A DNA stretch of 64,000 bases from Melaminivora suipulveris (GCF_003008575.1 NZ_CP027667.1:2504001-2568000); one strand, 5' to 3'; positions 47,657-57,761 are shown, counted from the stretch's first letter. The notes: generated by a model not told the origin, from the sequence alone. Program-made: numbers and translations.

Positions 47657-49351
47657 TCAAGGCTGCATTGTGTCAAACGGTGCTGCCGCGTCCGCCGGAC
47701 CGGCGCTGCGAAACAGCACGCTGAAGGCGTTGCCGGGCACCTCGCCGCGCGCCAGCCGGCGGGTGCCACGCTGGTAGCCGATGCTGGCGCCATGGCGCTG
47801 GCACAGCTCGCGGCAGATGTACAGGCCCAGGCCGCTGGAGCGGCTCTCTGAGGAAAAAAACGGCTCGAACAGGTGCCGCTCGACGCTCTTGTCCAGCGGC
47901 GCGCCGTCGCTCCAGACCTGCAGCCCGGCGCGCCCGGCGGGCGTGATGCGCGTGGACAGGCACAGCGAATCGTCGTGCGGGCCCATGTAGCGCAGCGCGT
48001 TGTCCAGCAGGTTGGTCAGCACGCGGCGCAGGTGCTCGGCGTCGAACACGACGCTCATCCGCGGCGCGTTCAGCGCCAGCGTGGCCCGCCGGCGCGCCGG
48101 ATCGTGGGCCTGCCAGTCCAGCCAGATCTGGCGCACCGCCGTGTCCAGCGGCACGGCGGCCGCCGGCGGGCGGTCGCTGACCTGCTGCACGCGGGCGATG
48201 TCCAGCACGTCCTCGGTGATGCGTACCAGGCGCTCGACGTTCTGGCGCACCAGGGCCGTCAGGCGCCGGTGGCCGGGATCGGTCAGGTCCTCGTCCAGCA
48301 GCTGGCCGGCCTGCGAGATGGCCGCCAGCGGATTGCGGATCTCGTGCGCCACGGCGGCCGACATGCGGCCCATGGCGGCGAGTTTTTCGGTGCGCAGGCG
48401 CGCCTGCATCTCGCGCAGGTCGTGCAGGAACATCACGCACAGCGGCTCGTCGTCGGCCTCGCGGGCGGCGGCGCGGGTGTGCGTGGGCCAGCAACGCACG
48501 CGCAGCGCCATGGGCGACTGGCCTTCGTGGGCGATGTTCACGTCCAGCGTCTGCGGCACCTGCAGCGCAAAGGTCTCGCGGACCAGATGCAAGACGGGTG
48601 CCCAGGCGCCACGCACGGACAACGTGAAGGGCACGCCAGCGGCAGCCTCCTGCTCCAGCAGCAGCAGCGCTGCCGGATTGGCCAGCCGCACCGTGCCGGC
48701 GCTGTCCAGCACCAGCACGCCATCGTCCACGTGCTGCATGACGAGTGCACTCACGGCCCGCTGCGTGCGCGCGTCCACCTGACTGAGGTGCGCGACCCTC
48801 TGCTCGCTGGTCAGGCGGGCGGCAAGCTGATGCGCCAGATAGGCCACGAGGAAGTAGCCTGTCCCCGTCAGTGCGGCCTGCAGGTATTGCGTCGCGCCGT
48901 CGCCCGCGCCCGGCCACATGGCCCAGGCCAGCAACATCAGCGTGGCGCCGGCGGCCGTGCCCAGCGCCAGGGTCAGCGTGCCCAGTACCGAGGCCAGCAG
49001 CAGCGGCAGCCCGAACAGCGGCGTGAAGTTCATCGCCCCCGACGGCTGCAGCGCCTGCAGCACGCCGATCAGCAGCACGTCGACGCCGATCGACGGCAGC
49101 CAGTGCAGGCCCGGTTGCGGCGGCGGCGGCGCGCCGGCGCCAAAGATGCGCAGCAGCACCGCTGCGAGAAAATAGGCTGCGGCGCAGGCCAGCAGCAGCG
49201 GTTGGCCCGGTTGGCTCGCCTGACCAACGGCATTGCCCAGCACCAGAAGCACCAGCAGCGCCAGCGCCACCATGACGCGCGCCGTCAAAAAGCCCTGCCA
49301 TAGCCGCAGGAAGGACGGGCTGCCCGGCGTGCCCGCGGCGCGCTCAGCCAT
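47657..49351 (-). CDS. pilS: PilS-like sensor histidine kinase
   Basis: A 564-residue membrane sensor. The N-terminus has about six membrane helices (LTARVMVALALLVLLVLGNAV through YLQAALTGTGYFLVAYLAHQL). A PAS-like region follows (MQHVDDGVLVLDSAGTVRLANPAALLLLEQE), then the H-box AAVAHEIRNPLAAISQAGQLL, the N-box LTNLLDNALRYM and the G-box SSGLGLYICRELCQRHG. The six-helix arrangement is that of PilS, which senses pilin in the membrane and acts on PilR. Start at 49351 is chosen as giving the shortest overlap with the upstream gene; 49366 is possible. pilR follows after 13 bases. Confidence 0.88.
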   Translation of the reverse strand: MAERAAGTPGSPSFLRLWQGFLTARVMVALALLVLLVLGNAVGQASQPGQPLLLACAAAYFLAAVLLRIFGAGAPPPPQPGLHWLPSIGVDVLLIGVLQALQPSGAMNFTPLFGLPLLLASVLGTLTLALGTAAGATLMLLAWAMWPGAGDGATQYLQAALTGTGYFLVAYLAHQLAARLTSEQRVAHLSQVDARTQRAVSALVMQHVDDGVLVLDSAGTVRLANPAALLLLEQEAAAGVPFTLSVRGAWAPVLHLVRETFALQVPQTLDVNIAHEGQSPMALRVRCWPTHTRAAAREADDEPLCVMFLHDLREMQARLRTEKLAAMGRMSAAVAHEIRNPLAAISQAGQLLDEDLTDPGHRRLTALVRQNVERLVRITEDVLDIARVQQVSDRPPAAAVPLDTAVRQIWLDWQAHDPARRRATLALNAPRMSVVFDAEHLRRVLTNLLDNALRYMGPHDDSLCLSTRITPAGRAGLQVWSDGAPLDKSVERHLFEPFFSSESRSSGLGLYICRELCQRHGASIGYQRGTRRLARGEVPGNAFSVLFRSAGPADAAAPFDTMQP

Positions 49352-49571
49352 CGCGCCGATGCGCATCGCAGCAGTAGCTGCGCCCGTCCTCCAGCAGCGC
49401 CTGCGATTGCGGCAGATGTACGCCGCAGCGTGCGCAGCGCACCATGGCTTCGGGCGCATCGGGCTGGCGCTTGCCCGCGCGCGGCGCGGCCGGGGGCGGG
49501 CGGCGCTGGCCGCTGCGCCACAGCGCCCAGACCACGGCGATCACCGCCGCCAGAACCAGGTACTTCATCAT
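49344..49571 (-). CDS. PP0621-family small protein with membrane anchor and zinc-ribbon-like Cys
   Basis: A 75-residue protein. An N-terminal membrane helix (KYLVLAAVIAVVWALW) is followed by a basic Pro-rich stretch and a C-terminal motif with CARCGVHLP and YCCDAHR, a likely metal-binding CxxC/CC-x2-H pattern. This layout is the PP0621 family, commonly found beside pilS in pseudomonads and betaproteobacteria; function unknown. ATG at 49571 overlaps the upstream stop as ATGA; 49568 is a second in-frame ATG. Its 3' end overlaps the pilS start. Confidence 0.8.
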   Translation of the reverse strand: MMKYLVLAAVIAVVWALWRSGQRRPPPAAPRAGKRQPDAPEAMVRCARCGVHLPQSQALLEDGRSYCCDAHRRDG

Positions 49572-50365
49572 CCCGCGCGCTCCAGCACCACTTCCATCAC
49601 GAAGCGCGAGCCGGCGTAGGCCAGCAGCAGCAGCCCCGCGCCGGCATAGAGCACGCGCACGGCGCGCCGCCCGCGCCAGCCAAAGCGGGCACGGCCCAGC
49701 AGCAGCACGGCAAAGGTGAGCCAGGCCAGCAGCGAGAACACCGCCTTGTGGTCCCAGCGCCAGGCACGGCCGTACAGCACCTCGCCAAACAGCCAGCCCG
49801 CCACCAGGGTGGCCGACAGCAGGATGAAGCCGGCGCCGACGAAGCGGAAGGTGAGACGCTCCAGCGTCAGCAACGGCAGGCTGACGGAGGACTCGGTGGC
49901 CTGGCGCATCTGGCGCTCGGCGCGGCCCATCAGCCAGGCGTGGATCACGGCGGCGGCGAACAGGCCGTAGCAGGCGATGCCCAGCGTCAGGTGCAGCGCC
50001 AGCCAGGGTGAGGCCGACACGTGCAGCGCCCGGCCGGGGAACAACGCCGCCAGCAGCACGGCCACAGCGCCCAGGGCGCCGAGCGCGGCGCGCGCGCGCA
50101 TCTGGGGAAACAGCTGGTGCTCCACGGCATAGGTGGTCAGCACCAGCCAGGCGGTCATGGACAGGGCCGGCGCGAAGCCGAAGTGCGGCGCCGCCCCCAT
50201 CAGCCCGTGCGCCAGGGCCGCGGCGTGCAGCACCCAGGCAGGCAGCATGGCCCACAGGCCGCGCCCGTCGCCGAGGCGCGCCGCCGCCGCCGCGCCCAGC
50301 GCGTAGGCCAGCGCGGCGCTGGCGGCCAGCAGCCAGCCGGTGACAGGGGCGCCGGGTAAAATCAT
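49568..50365 (-). CDS. ypjD: CcsA/YpjD-type cytochrome c assembly family membrane protein
   Basis: A 265-residue polytopic protein with about eight membrane segments. It includes LHLTLGIACYGLFAAAVIHAWLM, GFILLSATLVAGWLFGEVLYG and the Trp-Asp motif AWRWDHKAVFSLLAWLTFAVLL typical of the CcsA/ResC heme-handling family. E. coli YpjD, encoded next to ffh, has the same size and context; it is linked to CorB/C-type transporters rather than proven in cytochrome assembly. Here it is divergent from ffh (50,445), the same arrangement. Confidence 0.87.
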   Translation of the reverse strand: MILPGAPVTGWLLAASAALAYALGAAAAARLGDGRGLWAMLPAWVLHAAALAHGLMGAAPHFGFAPALSMTAWLVLTTYAVEHQLFPQMRARAALGALGAVAVLLAALFPGRALHVSASPWLALHLTLGIACYGLFAAAVIHAWLMGRAERQMRQATESSVSLPLLTLERLTFRFVGAGFILLSATLVAGWLFGEVLYGRAWRWDHKAVFSLLAWLTFAVLLLGRARFGWRGRRAVRVLYAGAGLLLLAYAGSRFVMEVVLERAG

Positions 50366-50444
50366 GGGTTCGCAGTTTAGCCGTCCGCCATGGACGGCCG
50401 ATGGCGCGCGCCGCGCGCCGCAGCCGCCTCTGGAGCACGCAGCC

Positions 50445-51827
50445 ATGGCCTCCGCCCTGACCGAAAAACTCACCCGTCTCGTCAAGGAGATGCGCGGCCA
50501 GGCCCGCATCACCGAAGCCAACGTGCAGGACATGCTGCGCGAAGTGCGCATGGCGCTGCTGGAGGCCGACGTGGCGCTGCCCGTGGTGCGCGACTTCATC
50601 GCCCGCGTCAAGGACAAGGCCCTGGGCCAGGAGGTGCTGGGCAGCCTGAAACCCGGCCAGGCGCTGGTGGGCATCGTCAACAAGGAGCTCGCCGCCACCA
50701 TGGGCGACGGCGTGGCCGACATCAACCTGGCCGCGCAACCGCCCGCCGTCATCCTGATGGCCGGCCTGCAGGGCGCGGGCAAGACCACGACCACGGCAAA
50801 ATTGGCCAAGCACCTGATCGAAAAGCGCAAGAAGAAGGTGCTCACCGTGTCGGGCGACGTGTACCGGCCGGCCGCCATCGAGCAGCTCAAGACCGTGACG
50901 AAGCAGGCTGGCGCCGAATGGTTTCCCAGCACGCCCGACCAAAAGCCCCGCGACATCGCCACCGCCGCGCTGGACCACGCGCGCCGGCACTACTTCGATG
51001 TGCTGCTGGTGGACACCGCTGGCCGCCTGGCCATCGACGAGGTGCTGATGCAGGAAATCCAGGACCTGCACGCGGTGCTGAGGCCCGTCGAGACGCTGTT
51101 CGTGGTGGACGCCATGCAGGGCCAGGACGCGGTGAACACCGCGCGCGCCTTCAAGGAAGCGCTGCCGCTCACCGGCATCGTGCTCACGAAATTGGACGGC
51201 GACTCGCGCGGCGGCGCGGCGCTGTCGGTGCGCAGCGTCACCGGCGCGCCGATCAAGTTTGCCGGCGTGTCCGAGAAGATCGACGGGCTGGAGGTGTTCG
51301 ACGCCGAGCGCCACGCCGGGCGCATCCTCGGCATGGGCGACATCGTCGCGCTGGTCGAGCAGGTCAGCGCCGGCGTGGACATGGAAGCGGCGCAAAAGCT
51401 CGCCGCCAAGGTGAAAAGCGGCGACGGCTTCGACCTGAACGACTTCCTGGGCCAGCTGCAGCAAATGAAGCAGATGGGCGGGCTGTCCAGCCTCATGGAC
51501 AAGCTGCCCAGCGAACTCACCGCCAAGGCCGGCGCCGTGGACATGGACCGCGCCGAGCGCGACGTGCGCAGGAAGGAGGGCATCATCTGCAGCATGACGG
51601 CGCAGGAGCGCAGGAAGCCCGAACTCATCAAGGCCACGCGCAAGAAGCGCATCGCCGACGGCGCCGGCGTGCAGGTGCAGGAAGTCAACCGCCTGCTCAA
51701 GGAGTTCGAGCAGATGCAGGGCATGATGAAGAAGATGAAGGGCGGCGGCCTGATGAAGATGATGAAGAAGATGGGCGGCATGAAGGGGCTCAAGGGCATG
51801 AAGGGAATGCCGGGGATGCCGTTCTGA
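50445..51827 (+). CDS. ffh: Signal recognition particle protein Ffh
   Basis: A 460-residue GTPase that binds 4.5S RNA and hydrophobic nascent chains and targets them to FtsY. The N domain (SALTEKLTRLVKEMRGQAR) precedes the G domain with GLQGAGKTTTTAKLAKHL, DVYRPAAIEQLKT, VDTAGRLAIDEVLMQE, TKLDGDSRGGAALS and FAGVSEKIDGLEVFD. The Met-rich M domain follows, with ending MKKMGGMKGLKGMKGMPGMPF. The start at 50445 is where homology begins, with GGAG upstream. The 4.5S RNA gene is not in the window. Confidence 0.98.
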   Translation: MASALTEKLTRLVKEMRGQARITEANVQDMLREVRMALLEADVALPVVRDFIARVKDKALGQEVLGSLKPGQALVGIVNKELAATMGDGVADINLAAQPPAVILMAGLQGAGKTTTTAKLAKHLIEKRKKKVLTVSGDVYRPAAIEQLKTVTKQAGAEWFPSTPDQKPRDIATAALDHARRHYFDVLLVDTAGRLAIDEVLMQEIQDLHAVLRPVETLFVVDAMQGQDAVNTARAFKEALPLTGIVLTKLDGDSRGGAALSVRSVTGAPIKFAGVSEKIDGLEVFDAERHAGRILGMGDIVALVEQVSAGVDMEAAQKLAAKVKSGDGFDLNDFLGQLQQMKQMGGLSSLMDKLPSELTAKAGAVDMDRAERDVRRKEGIICSMTAQERRKPELIKATRKKRIADGAGVQVQEVNRLLKEFEQMQGMMKKMKGGGLMKMMKKMGGMKGLKGMKGMPGMPF

Positions 51828-51869
51828 CCCAGCCTTTGCACGGGCCGCAAGCCGACAGGAGCACAGACC

Positions 51870-52433
51870 ATGACAGCCCAGGCCGCGAGCGCGCATTTCA
51901 TCACCGAGCAGGCATACCTGGCGGGCGAGCAGGACAGCGAAGTGCGGCATGAATACATCGATGGGCAGGTGTATGCGCTGACGGGAAGCGATGCCCGGCA
52001 TGGATTGATCCGCAACGCCATCGCATTCGCGCTCACACCGGTGGCACGGGGCAAACACTGCAAGCTGTTCACGGCGACGATGAAGCTGCGCCTGGACAGC
52101 GGCGGCCAGACTGTCTTTTATTACCCCGATCTGATGGCGGTCTGCGATGCGCTGGACAATGACCCGAACTTTTGCCGTGCTCCGTGCCTGATCGTCGAAG
52201 TCCTGTCGCCTTCCACCGCACGCATGGACCGGCGCGAAAAGCTGCTGGCCTACCAGGGTCTGCCCAGCCTGCAGTCCTACCTGCTGGTCGAGCAGGAGCA
52301 GCGTCATGTGGAGCTGTACCGGCGCGCCAATGGCTGGCGTGTCGAGCACTACGGGCAGGGCAACATCCCCATCGACTGCCTGGACGCGGCGCTGGCGCTG
52401 GACGACATCTACGCCGACCTGCCGGCCGCATGA
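51870..52433 (+). CDS. Uma2 (DUF820) family putative endonuclease
   Basis: A 187-residue PD-(D/E)xK-fold protein. Seen are ITEQAYLAGEQDSEVRHEYIDGQVYALTG, YYPDLMAVCD with the acidic metal ligand, and CLIVEVLSPSTARMDRREKLLAYQ, in which EVLSPST plus the following K is the family signature. Length is standard. Uma2 proteins are numerous in cyanobacteria and scattered elsewhere; their biological target is not established. The gene is 42 bases after ffh, and no partner gene is recognisable, so horizontal acquisition is possible. Confidence 0.85.
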   Translation: MTAQAASAHFITEQAYLAGEQDSEVRHEYIDGQVYALTGSDARHGLIRNAIAFALTPVARGKHCKLFTATMKLRLDSGGQTVFYYPDLMAVCDALDNDPNFCRAPCLIVEVLSPSTARMDRREKLLAYQGLPSLQSYLLVEQEQRHVELYRRANGWRVEHYGQGNIPIDCLDAALALDDIYADLPAA

Positions 52434-52475
52434 GCGCCAGGCAGCGTTTTTGGCTGTTTTTGGGCGTTTTGGAAG

Positions 52476-52520
52476 ATTTGGGGCTCTTGCCGGCGTGGAA
52501 TAACGGGATGCAGCTATCAA
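52476..52520 (-). repeat. Dispersed ATAGCT repeat, degenerate copy
   Basis: On the minus strand TTGATAGCTGCATCCCGTT, then ATTCCACGCCGGCAAGAGCC. It lies between the Uma2 gene and the PLP enzyme gene. Confidence 0.5.
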
Positions 52521-52557
52521 GATAGTAGTGTTTGCCCTCCCTGAACGGACACCCCGC

Positions 52558-53859
52558 ATGCCATCTTCCCCGCACGACTTCCAGCTCGACGCCCGCTTCA
52601 AGGGCTTTCCCGCCGCCGCCGCGCCGGTGCTGGCCAGTGCCATCGCCGCGCGCGGCTGGAACGTGCTGGCGGGCGACCTGCCGCTGCCGCTGGCGGTGCT
52701 GCGCCGCTCGGCGCTCGCGCACAACCTGGCCTGGATGCAGGCCTACGCCAGCCGGCGCGGGCTGCTGCTCGCGCCGCACGGCAAGACCAGCATGTCGCCC
52801 GAGTTGTTCGCCATGCAGCTGGCTGCGGGCGCGTGGGGCCTGACCTTTGCCACCGCGTTCCAGGCGGCGGTGGGCGTGGCGGCGGGCGCGCGGCGCATCC
52901 TGATCGCCAACCAGGTGGTGGCCGATGCCGACCTGGACGCGCTGGATGCCTTGCTCACGCGCCACGCCGATCTGTGGCTGTGTTTTCTGGTCGACTCCAC
53001 CGCGCAACTGGCACTCATCGAGGACTGGGCCGCGAGGCGCGGCAACGGGCGCGTGTTCGACGTGTTGCTGGAGGTCGGCATCGCCGGCCAGCGCACCGGC
53101 TGCCGCAGCCTGGAGGAAGCACTGACCCTGGCACGCGCCATCGCTGCCTCGCCGGCCGCGCGCCTGGCGGGCATCGAGTGCTACGAGGGTGTGCTCGCGC
53201 GCTGCGACAGCGAGCACGATGCGCGCGCCGTGGGCGAGCTGGTCGAGCGCGCGCTGCGCATCGCGCGCGCCTGCGATGCCGAGCGGTGCTGGAGCGCGCA
53301 AGCCGACGCCATCATTCTTTCGGCTGGCGGCTCCGCCGTGTTCGATCTGGTGGTGCCGCTCTTGCGTGCGCAGGGCCTGTCGCGGCGGGTGGAGGGCGTG
53401 CTGCGCTCGGGCTGCTACCTGACGCACGACCACGACCATTACCGGCGCATGCTGTGCCTGGTGCAACAGCGCGAAGGCCTGGGCGAGGGCGATGGCCTGC
53501 GCCCGGCGCTGTCCGTCTGGAGCCTCGTGCAGTCGGTGCCCGAGCCGGGCCTGGCGCTGCTTGCCTGCGGCAAGCGCGATATCTCCTACGACTGGAACCT
53601 GCCCACGCCCGTGGCGCTGGCGCGGCGCGGCGCGCGCGCTGGCACCCCCGCGCCCGCGCACTGGCGCATCACCGCGCTGAACGACCAGCACGCCCACCTG
53701 CGCTTCGATGCCGACGCGCACCAGGACGACTGGCCGCGCGTGGGCGACCGCGTCGAGCTGGGCCTGTCGCATCCCTGCACCACCTTCGACAAGTGGCGCT
53801 GGATGCCGCTGGTCGAGGACGACGGCCGCGTCAGCGGCGCCATCCAGACGCTGTTTTAA
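52558..53859 (+). CDS. PLP-dependent D-amino acid deaminase/aldolase-like enzyme
   Basis: A 433-residue protein with an alanine-racemase-type N-terminal barrel. The PLP lysine is in LLLAPHGKTSMSPELFA. Other features are GRVFDVLLEVGIAGQRTGC, ILSAGGSAVFDLV, and the C-terminal D-serine-dehydratase-like domain ending LGLSHPCTTFDKWRWMPLVEDDG, in which His and Cys are the likely zinc ligands. Members include D-threonine aldolase, D-serine dehydratase and amino acid deaminases; the exact reaction cannot be assigned. The ATG at 52558 (MPSSPH) is chosen over an in-frame GTG at 52528. Confidence 0.85.
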   Translation: MPSSPHDFQLDARFKGFPAAAAPVLASAIAARGWNVLAGDLPLPLAVLRRSALAHNLAWMQAYASRRGLLLAPHGKTSMSPELFAMQLAAGAWGLTFATAFQAAVGVAAGARRILIANQVVADADLDALDALLTRHADLWLCFLVDSTAQLALIEDWAARRGNGRVFDVLLEVGIAGQRTGCRSLEEALTLARAIAASPAARLAGIECYEGVLARCDSEHDARAVGELVERALRIARACDAERCWSAQADAIILSAGGSAVFDLVVPLLRAQGLSRRVEGVLRSGCYLTHDHDHYRRMLCLVQQREGLGEGDGLRPALSVWSLVQSVPEPGLALLACGKRDISYDWNLPTPVALARRGARAGTPAPAHWRITALNDQHAHLRFDADAHQDDWPRVGDRVELGLSHPCTTFDKWRWMPLVEDDGRVSGAIQTLF

Positions 53860-53912
53860 TCAAAATTGATAGCTGCCGGTCATTGATCCACGGCGGCTGA
53901 GGCCGTAAAACG
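53859..53912 (+). repeat. Dispersed ATAGCT repeat, copy
   Basis: Reads ATCAAAATTGATAGCTGCCG, GTCATTGATCCACGGCGGCT, GAGGCCGTAAAAC. It begins at the stop codon of the PLP enzyme and lies between two convergent genes. Confidence 0.72.
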
Positions 53913-53924
53913 CTTCAAAACAGG

Positions 53925-55271
53925 TCAATCCGGCCGCGTGACCACCTCGCCGCGCAGGGTGTAGGTCCTGGCCTCGGTGATGCGCACGTCGATCAACTGC
54001 CCGACCAGGCGCGCATCGCCCGCGAAGTTGACCACGCGGTTGCACTCGGTGCGCCCCATCAGCTCGCTGGCGTCGCGCCTGGACGCGCCCTCGACCAGGA
54101 TGCGCTGCACCGTGCCCACGCGCTCGGCGCTGATCTCGCCGATGTTGCGATTGATGACGGCCTGCAGCTGCTGCAGCCGCGCCAGCTTGACCTCGTGCGG
54201 CGTCTCGTCGTGCAGGTTGGCCGCTGGCGTGCCTGGGCGCGGGCTGAAGATGAAGCTGAAGGAGTTGTCGAAGCGCACATCGTCGATCAGCTTCATCATC
54301 TTTTGGAAATCTTCTTCAGTCTCGCCCGGGAATCCGACGATGAAGTCGCTGCTCATGGCCATATCCGGGCGGATGGCGCGCAGCTTGCGCACCGTGCTCT
54401 TGTATTCCATGGCCGTGTAGCCGCGCTTCATGGCCATCAGGATGCGATCCGAGCCGTGCTGCACGGGCAGGTGCAGGTGGCTCACCAGCTTCGGTATGCG
54501 CGCGTAGGCTTCGATCAGCCGCGGCGTGAATTCATTGGGGTGGCTGGTCGTGTAGCGGATACGCTCGATGCCGGGGATCTCGGCCACGTATTCCAGCAGC
54601 AGCGCGAAGTCGGCCTTTTCCGCCGTCTCGCCCATGGCGCCCAGGTAGGCGTTCACGTTCTGGCCCAGCAGGGTCACTTCCCTGACGCCCTGGTCGGCCA
54701 GGCCCGCGACCTCGACCAGCACATCCTCGAACGGCCGGCTGACCTCTTCGCCGCGCGTGTAGGGCACGACGCAGTAGCTGCAGTACTTGGAACAGCCCTC
54801 CATGATGGAGACGAAGGCCGACGCGCCCTCGACGCGCGCGGGCGGCAGGTGGTCGAACTTCTCGATCTCGGGGAAGCTGATGTCCACCTGCGGGCGGTGC
54901 TGGCGCTGGCGCGCATCGAGCAGTTCGGGCAGGCGGTGCAGCGTCTGCGGGCCGAACACCACATCGACGAAGGGCGCGCGGCGGATGATCTCCGCGCCCT
55001 CCTGGCTGGCCACGCAGCCGCCCACGCCGATCAGCACGCCGCGTTCCTTCAAGTGCTTGACGCGGCCCAGGTCCGAGAACACCTTCTCCTGCGCCTTCTC
55101 GCGCACCGAGCAGGTGTTGAACAGGATCAGGTCGGCCTCGTCGGGGTTGTCCGTGGGCTCGTAGCCTTCGGCGGCGTGCATCACGTCGGCCATCTTGTCC
55201 GAGTCATACTCGTTCATCTGGCAGCCAAAGGTCTTGATGAAGACCTTCTTGTGGGGGGGACTCGTGCTCAT
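53925..55271 (-). CDS. miaB: tRNA-2-methylthio-N6-dimethylallyladenosine synthase MiaB
   Basis: A 448-residue radical-SAM methylthiotransferase acting on A37 of tRNAs that read UNN codons. The N-terminal UPF0004 domain ([43 protein letters not shown]) provides the three cysteines of the auxiliary cluster. The SAM domain has [20 protein letters not shown] (CxxxCxxC), and the C-terminus a TRAM domain ([19 protein letters not shown]-like [13 protein letters not shown]). AGGA lies before the ATG at 55271; an ATG at 55298 that overlaps the previous stop is an alternative. Confidence 0.97.
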   Translation of the reverse strand: MSTSPPHKKVFIKTFGCQMNEYDSDKMADVMHAAEGYEPTDNPDEADLILFNTCSVREKAQEKVFSDLGRVKHLKERGVLIGVGGCVASQEGAEIIRRAPFVDVVFGPQTLHRLPELLDARQRQHRPQVDISFPEIEKFDHLPPARVEGASAFVSIMEGCSKYCSYCVVPYTRGEEVSRPFEDVLVEVAGLADQGVREVTLLGQNVNAYLGAMGETAEKADFALLLEYVAEIPGIERIRYTTSHPNEFTPRLIEAYARIPKLVSHLHLPVQHGSDRILMAMKRGYTAMEYKSTVRKLRAIRPDMAMSSDFIVGFPGETEEDFQKMMKLIDDVRFDNSFSFIFSPRPGTPAANLHDETPHEVKLARLQQLQAVINRNIGEISAERVGTVQRILVEGASRRDASELMGRTECNRVVNFAGDARLVGQLIDVRITEARTYTLRGEVVTRPD

Positions 55272-55294
55272 GGCGGGTTCCTGCGGGGCTCGGG

Positions 55295-55705
55295 TCATTG
55301 CATGTCCCGCGTTCGCGGCGTGGCGGGGCGCTTTTGCTCCAGTTCGGCGGGGGTCAGCAGCCACACCGTGTGCACGAAGCCGGTGCTGGCCTCGCGCACG
55401 TAGTTCACGGTGAGCGGGCGCTGCGCCAGCGTGTGGGCGAAGACCAGCGCATTGCGCTCGTTGAAGATGCGCAGGCCGGGCGCCAGGCGCACGGGTCTGC
55501 CGTCCAGCTCGGCCTGGTTGCGATCGAACAGCACCAGCTTGCCGCGCTCGGCGCTGGCGGGAAAGTTGCGCTGGCCGGCCTGCAGCGCCGCCTGGGCGTG
55601 CGCGGCGGATGGCGCGAAAGCGCTCAGCAGTGCGGCGCACAGGGCGAGCGCGGGTAGGAATGACGGCGGCCGCAGGCGGGGGCGGCAGGTCGGGCAGCGT
55701 TGCAT
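55295..55705 (-). CDS. Secreted hypothetical protein, 136 aa
   Basis: A 136-residue protein with a signal peptide: Arg-containing N-terminus ([13 protein letters not shown]), hydrophobic core [20 protein letters not shown] and probable cleavage at AHAQ. The mature part contains [47 protein letters not shown] and [27 protein letters not shown], likely a small beta-rich periplasmic protein. It precedes miaB on the same strand by 23 bases. Such proteins beside miaB are common in related genomes, from memory, but without assigned function. Confidence 0.78.
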   Translation of the reverse strand: MQRCPTCRPRLRPPSFLPALALCAALLSAFAPSAAHAQAALQAGQRNFPASAERGKLVLFDRNQAELDGRPVRLAPGLRIFNERNALVFAHTLAQRPLTVNYVREASTGFVHTVWLLTPAELEQKRPATPRTRDMQ

Positions 55706-55827
55706 GGTGTTTATCCAGTGGCTGTGGGACGGGGAAAGGGCAGGGATTGTGCCCAAAGCACAAAAACCGCAAGGCGCGCTCACTCCCCGGTAGGTCTTAG
55801 GGGTAATAGGTAAAAACCCTTGGTGAT

Positions 55828-55841
55828 GTAGCAAATGCTAC
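55828..55841. promoter_or_regulatory. Short palindrome upstream of the third chemoreceptor
   Basis: GTAGCA-AA-TGCTAC, extendable by one pair to TGTAGCA/TGCTACA, lies in the AT-richer leader between the divergent secreted protein gene and the chemoreceptor (ATG 55957). It may be an operator; no regulator is assigned. Confidence 0.3.
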
Positions 55842-55956
55842 AAAATGCACATTCTTTGGCTGGCTTGCCACATTTCGGTTTCGCGATGATGCTGGCAGGG
55901 TCGCGCTGATCGCTGAAGGCCAGGGCGCCGGCCCATCTGCAACCGAGGATGAAGAC

Positions 55957-57705
55957 ATGAATATCTCCCGCATGAAGGTCGGCACCCGCCTGGGTCTGGG
56001 CTTTGCCCTGGTCATTCTGGCCGGCTTGGCGATGGCCCTGATCGGCAGCGTGCAGCTGTTTTCCATCAAGCGGGATACGGCGCTGCTGGTCGAAGATCGC
56101 ATGGTCAAGGCCAACCAGTTCGGTGAGGTGTCGGTGCACATCAACACCATGGCCAACTCGGTGCGCAACGTCTTGTTGTCCAACGACGACAAGGACAAGC
56201 AGGCCGAAAGACAGCGCATCGTCGATGCCCGCGCGCAGAACAATGCACTGCTGCAGCAGCTGCAGGGCAGCGTGCGGCTGCCGGCGGCCCGCGCGCAGTT
56301 GGAGAAGATCGACGGCATCCGCAGTTCCTACAACGCGGTGGTCGACCGGATCATCGCGCTGGATGCGCAGGGCCGCGGCGACGAGGCGCGCAGCCTCCTG
56401 CGCACCGAGGCGCGGCCGCTGCTGGGCTCGTACTTCGCAGCGCTGGACGGGGCGATCCAGGCGCAGCAGGAGGACATGCGAAAACTCGCCCAGCATACCG
56501 AGGGCGCGGCCAGCTCCACCGCGTGGCTGCTGGCCGTCATCGCCGGGCTGGCGGCCCTGGTGGGGGCCGCCGTGGCGTGGCTGCTGACGCGCTCCATCGT
56601 GCGCCAGCTCGGCGGCGAGCCCGATTACGCCGCCAGCGTGGCGCGCGAGATCGCCGCCGGCAACCTGGCAGTGCAGGTGCAGCTGCGCGCCGGCGACGAG
56701 CACAGCCTGCTGGCGGCCATGCGCGCCATGCGCGACAGCCTGGCGCAGGTCGTCAGCCGCGTGCGCCAGGGTTCGGAATCGGTGGCCACGGCCAGCAGCC
56801 AGATCGCCCAGGGCAACCAGGACCTGTCCGGACGCACGGAAAGCCAGGCCAGCGCGCTGCAGCAGACGGCGGCCTCCATGGAGCAGCTGGGCTCCACGGT
56901 GCGGCACAACGCCGACAACGCCCGCGCCGCCAACCAGCTGGCGCAAAGCGCCAGCACCGTGGCCGCCCAGGGTGGCAGCGTGGTGGCCGAGGTGGTGGAC
57001 ACCATGCGCGGCATCAACGAGGCCAGCCGCAAGATCGCCGACATCATCCAGGTCATCGACGGCATCGCATTTCAGACCAACATCCTGGCGCTCAACGCCG
57101 CGGTGGAAGCAGCGCGCGCCGGCGAGCAGGGTCGCGGCTTCGCCGTGGTGGCCGGCGAGGTGCGCAGCCTGGCGCAGCGCAGTGCCGAGGCGGCCAAGGA
57201 GATCAAGCAGCTCATCACCGACAGCGTCGGGCGCGTCGAGCAGGGCACGCAGCTGGTGGATCGCGCCGGCAGCACCATGCAGGAGGTGGTCGCCAGTATC
57301 CGCCGCGTGACCGACCTGATGGGCGAGATCAGCGCCGCCAGTGGCGAGCAGAGCCAGGGCGTGAGCCAGGTGGGCGAGGCGGTGCAGCAGATGGACCAGG
57401 TCACGCAGCAAAACGCCGCGCTGGTCGAGGAGATGGCGGCGGCCGCGTCCAGCTTGAGCGGACAGGCGCAGGAGCTGGTGCAGGCGGTCGGCGTCTTCCG
57501 CCTGGACTCGGGCCACGGCCGTGTGGCGCCCGCGCCCCGGCCTGCCGCGTCCGCGCCCCTGTCCGCGCGAGGCGCCGCGCCTGCGGCGGCCCGCCCCGGT
57601 GCGGCGTCGCTCGCCACCCCGGCGCGCCGCCCCGCGCCCCCGCCAGCCATCGCGGCGCAGCCCGTGGCAGCCAAGGACGCGGACGACGACTGGGAAACCT
57701 TCTGA
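55957..57705 (+). CDS. Methyl-accepting chemotaxis protein, 4HB type with CheR tether
   Basis: A 582-residue chemoreceptor. The first membrane segment is [21 protein letters not shown], then a four-helix-bundle sensor ([35 protein letters not shown], with the conserved N-V-x-L-S region), the second membrane segment [29 protein letters not shown], and the signalling hairpin [20 protein letters not shown] with [19 protein letters not shown] Pro/Ala linker of about 60 residues ends in DDDWETF, a near-perfect CheR/CheB-binding pentapeptide. Closely similar to the other two receptors in the signalling part. A strong terminator follows. Confidence 0.94.
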   Translation: MNISRMKVGTRLGLGFALVILAGLAMALIGSVQLFSIKRDTALLVEDRMVKANQFGEVSVHINTMANSVRNVLLSNDDKDKQAERQRIVDARAQNNALLQQLQGSVRLPAARAQLEKIDGIRSSYNAVVDRIIALDAQGRGDEARSLLRTEARPLLGSYFAALDGAIQAQQEDMRKLAQHTEGAASSTAWLLAVIAGLAALVGAAVAWLLTRSIVRQLGGEPDYAASVAREIAAGNLAVQVQLRAGDEHSLLAAMRAMRDSLAQVVSRVRQGSESVATASSQIAQGNQDLSGRTESQASALQQTAASMEQLGSTVRHNADNARAANQLAQSASTVAAQGGSVVAEVVDTMRGINEASRKIADIIQVIDGIAFQTNILALNAAVEAARAGEQGRGFAVVAGEVRSLAQRSAEAAKEIKQLITDSVGRVEQGTQLVDRAGSTMQEVVASIRRVTDLMGEISAASGEQSQGVSQVGEAVQQMDQVTQQNAALVEEMAAAASSLSGQAQELVQAVGVFRLDSGHGRVAPAPRPAASAPLSARGAAPAAARPGAASLATPARRPAPPPAIAAQPVAAKDADDDWETF

Positions 57706-57718
57706 GGGGTCAGCGGCC

Positions 57719-57742
57719 AGGCTGGCGCTGCAGCGCCAGCCT
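57719..57742 (+). repeat. Perfect 12-bp palindrome after the chemoreceptor
   Basis: AGGCTGGCGCTG and CAGCGCCAGCCT are adjacent reverse complements with no spacer. It lies between the stop codon and the terminator at 57762 and probably contributes to transcript folding. Confidence 0.7.
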
Positions 57743-57761
57743 GGCTGGGCGCGGCGCACAA

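Noticed and set aside
49344..52724. A 1126-codon minus-strand frame running across ffh
   Set aside because: Only its last 75 codons make a plausible protein (the PP0621-like gene). The rest is antisense to ffh and out of frame with ypjD.
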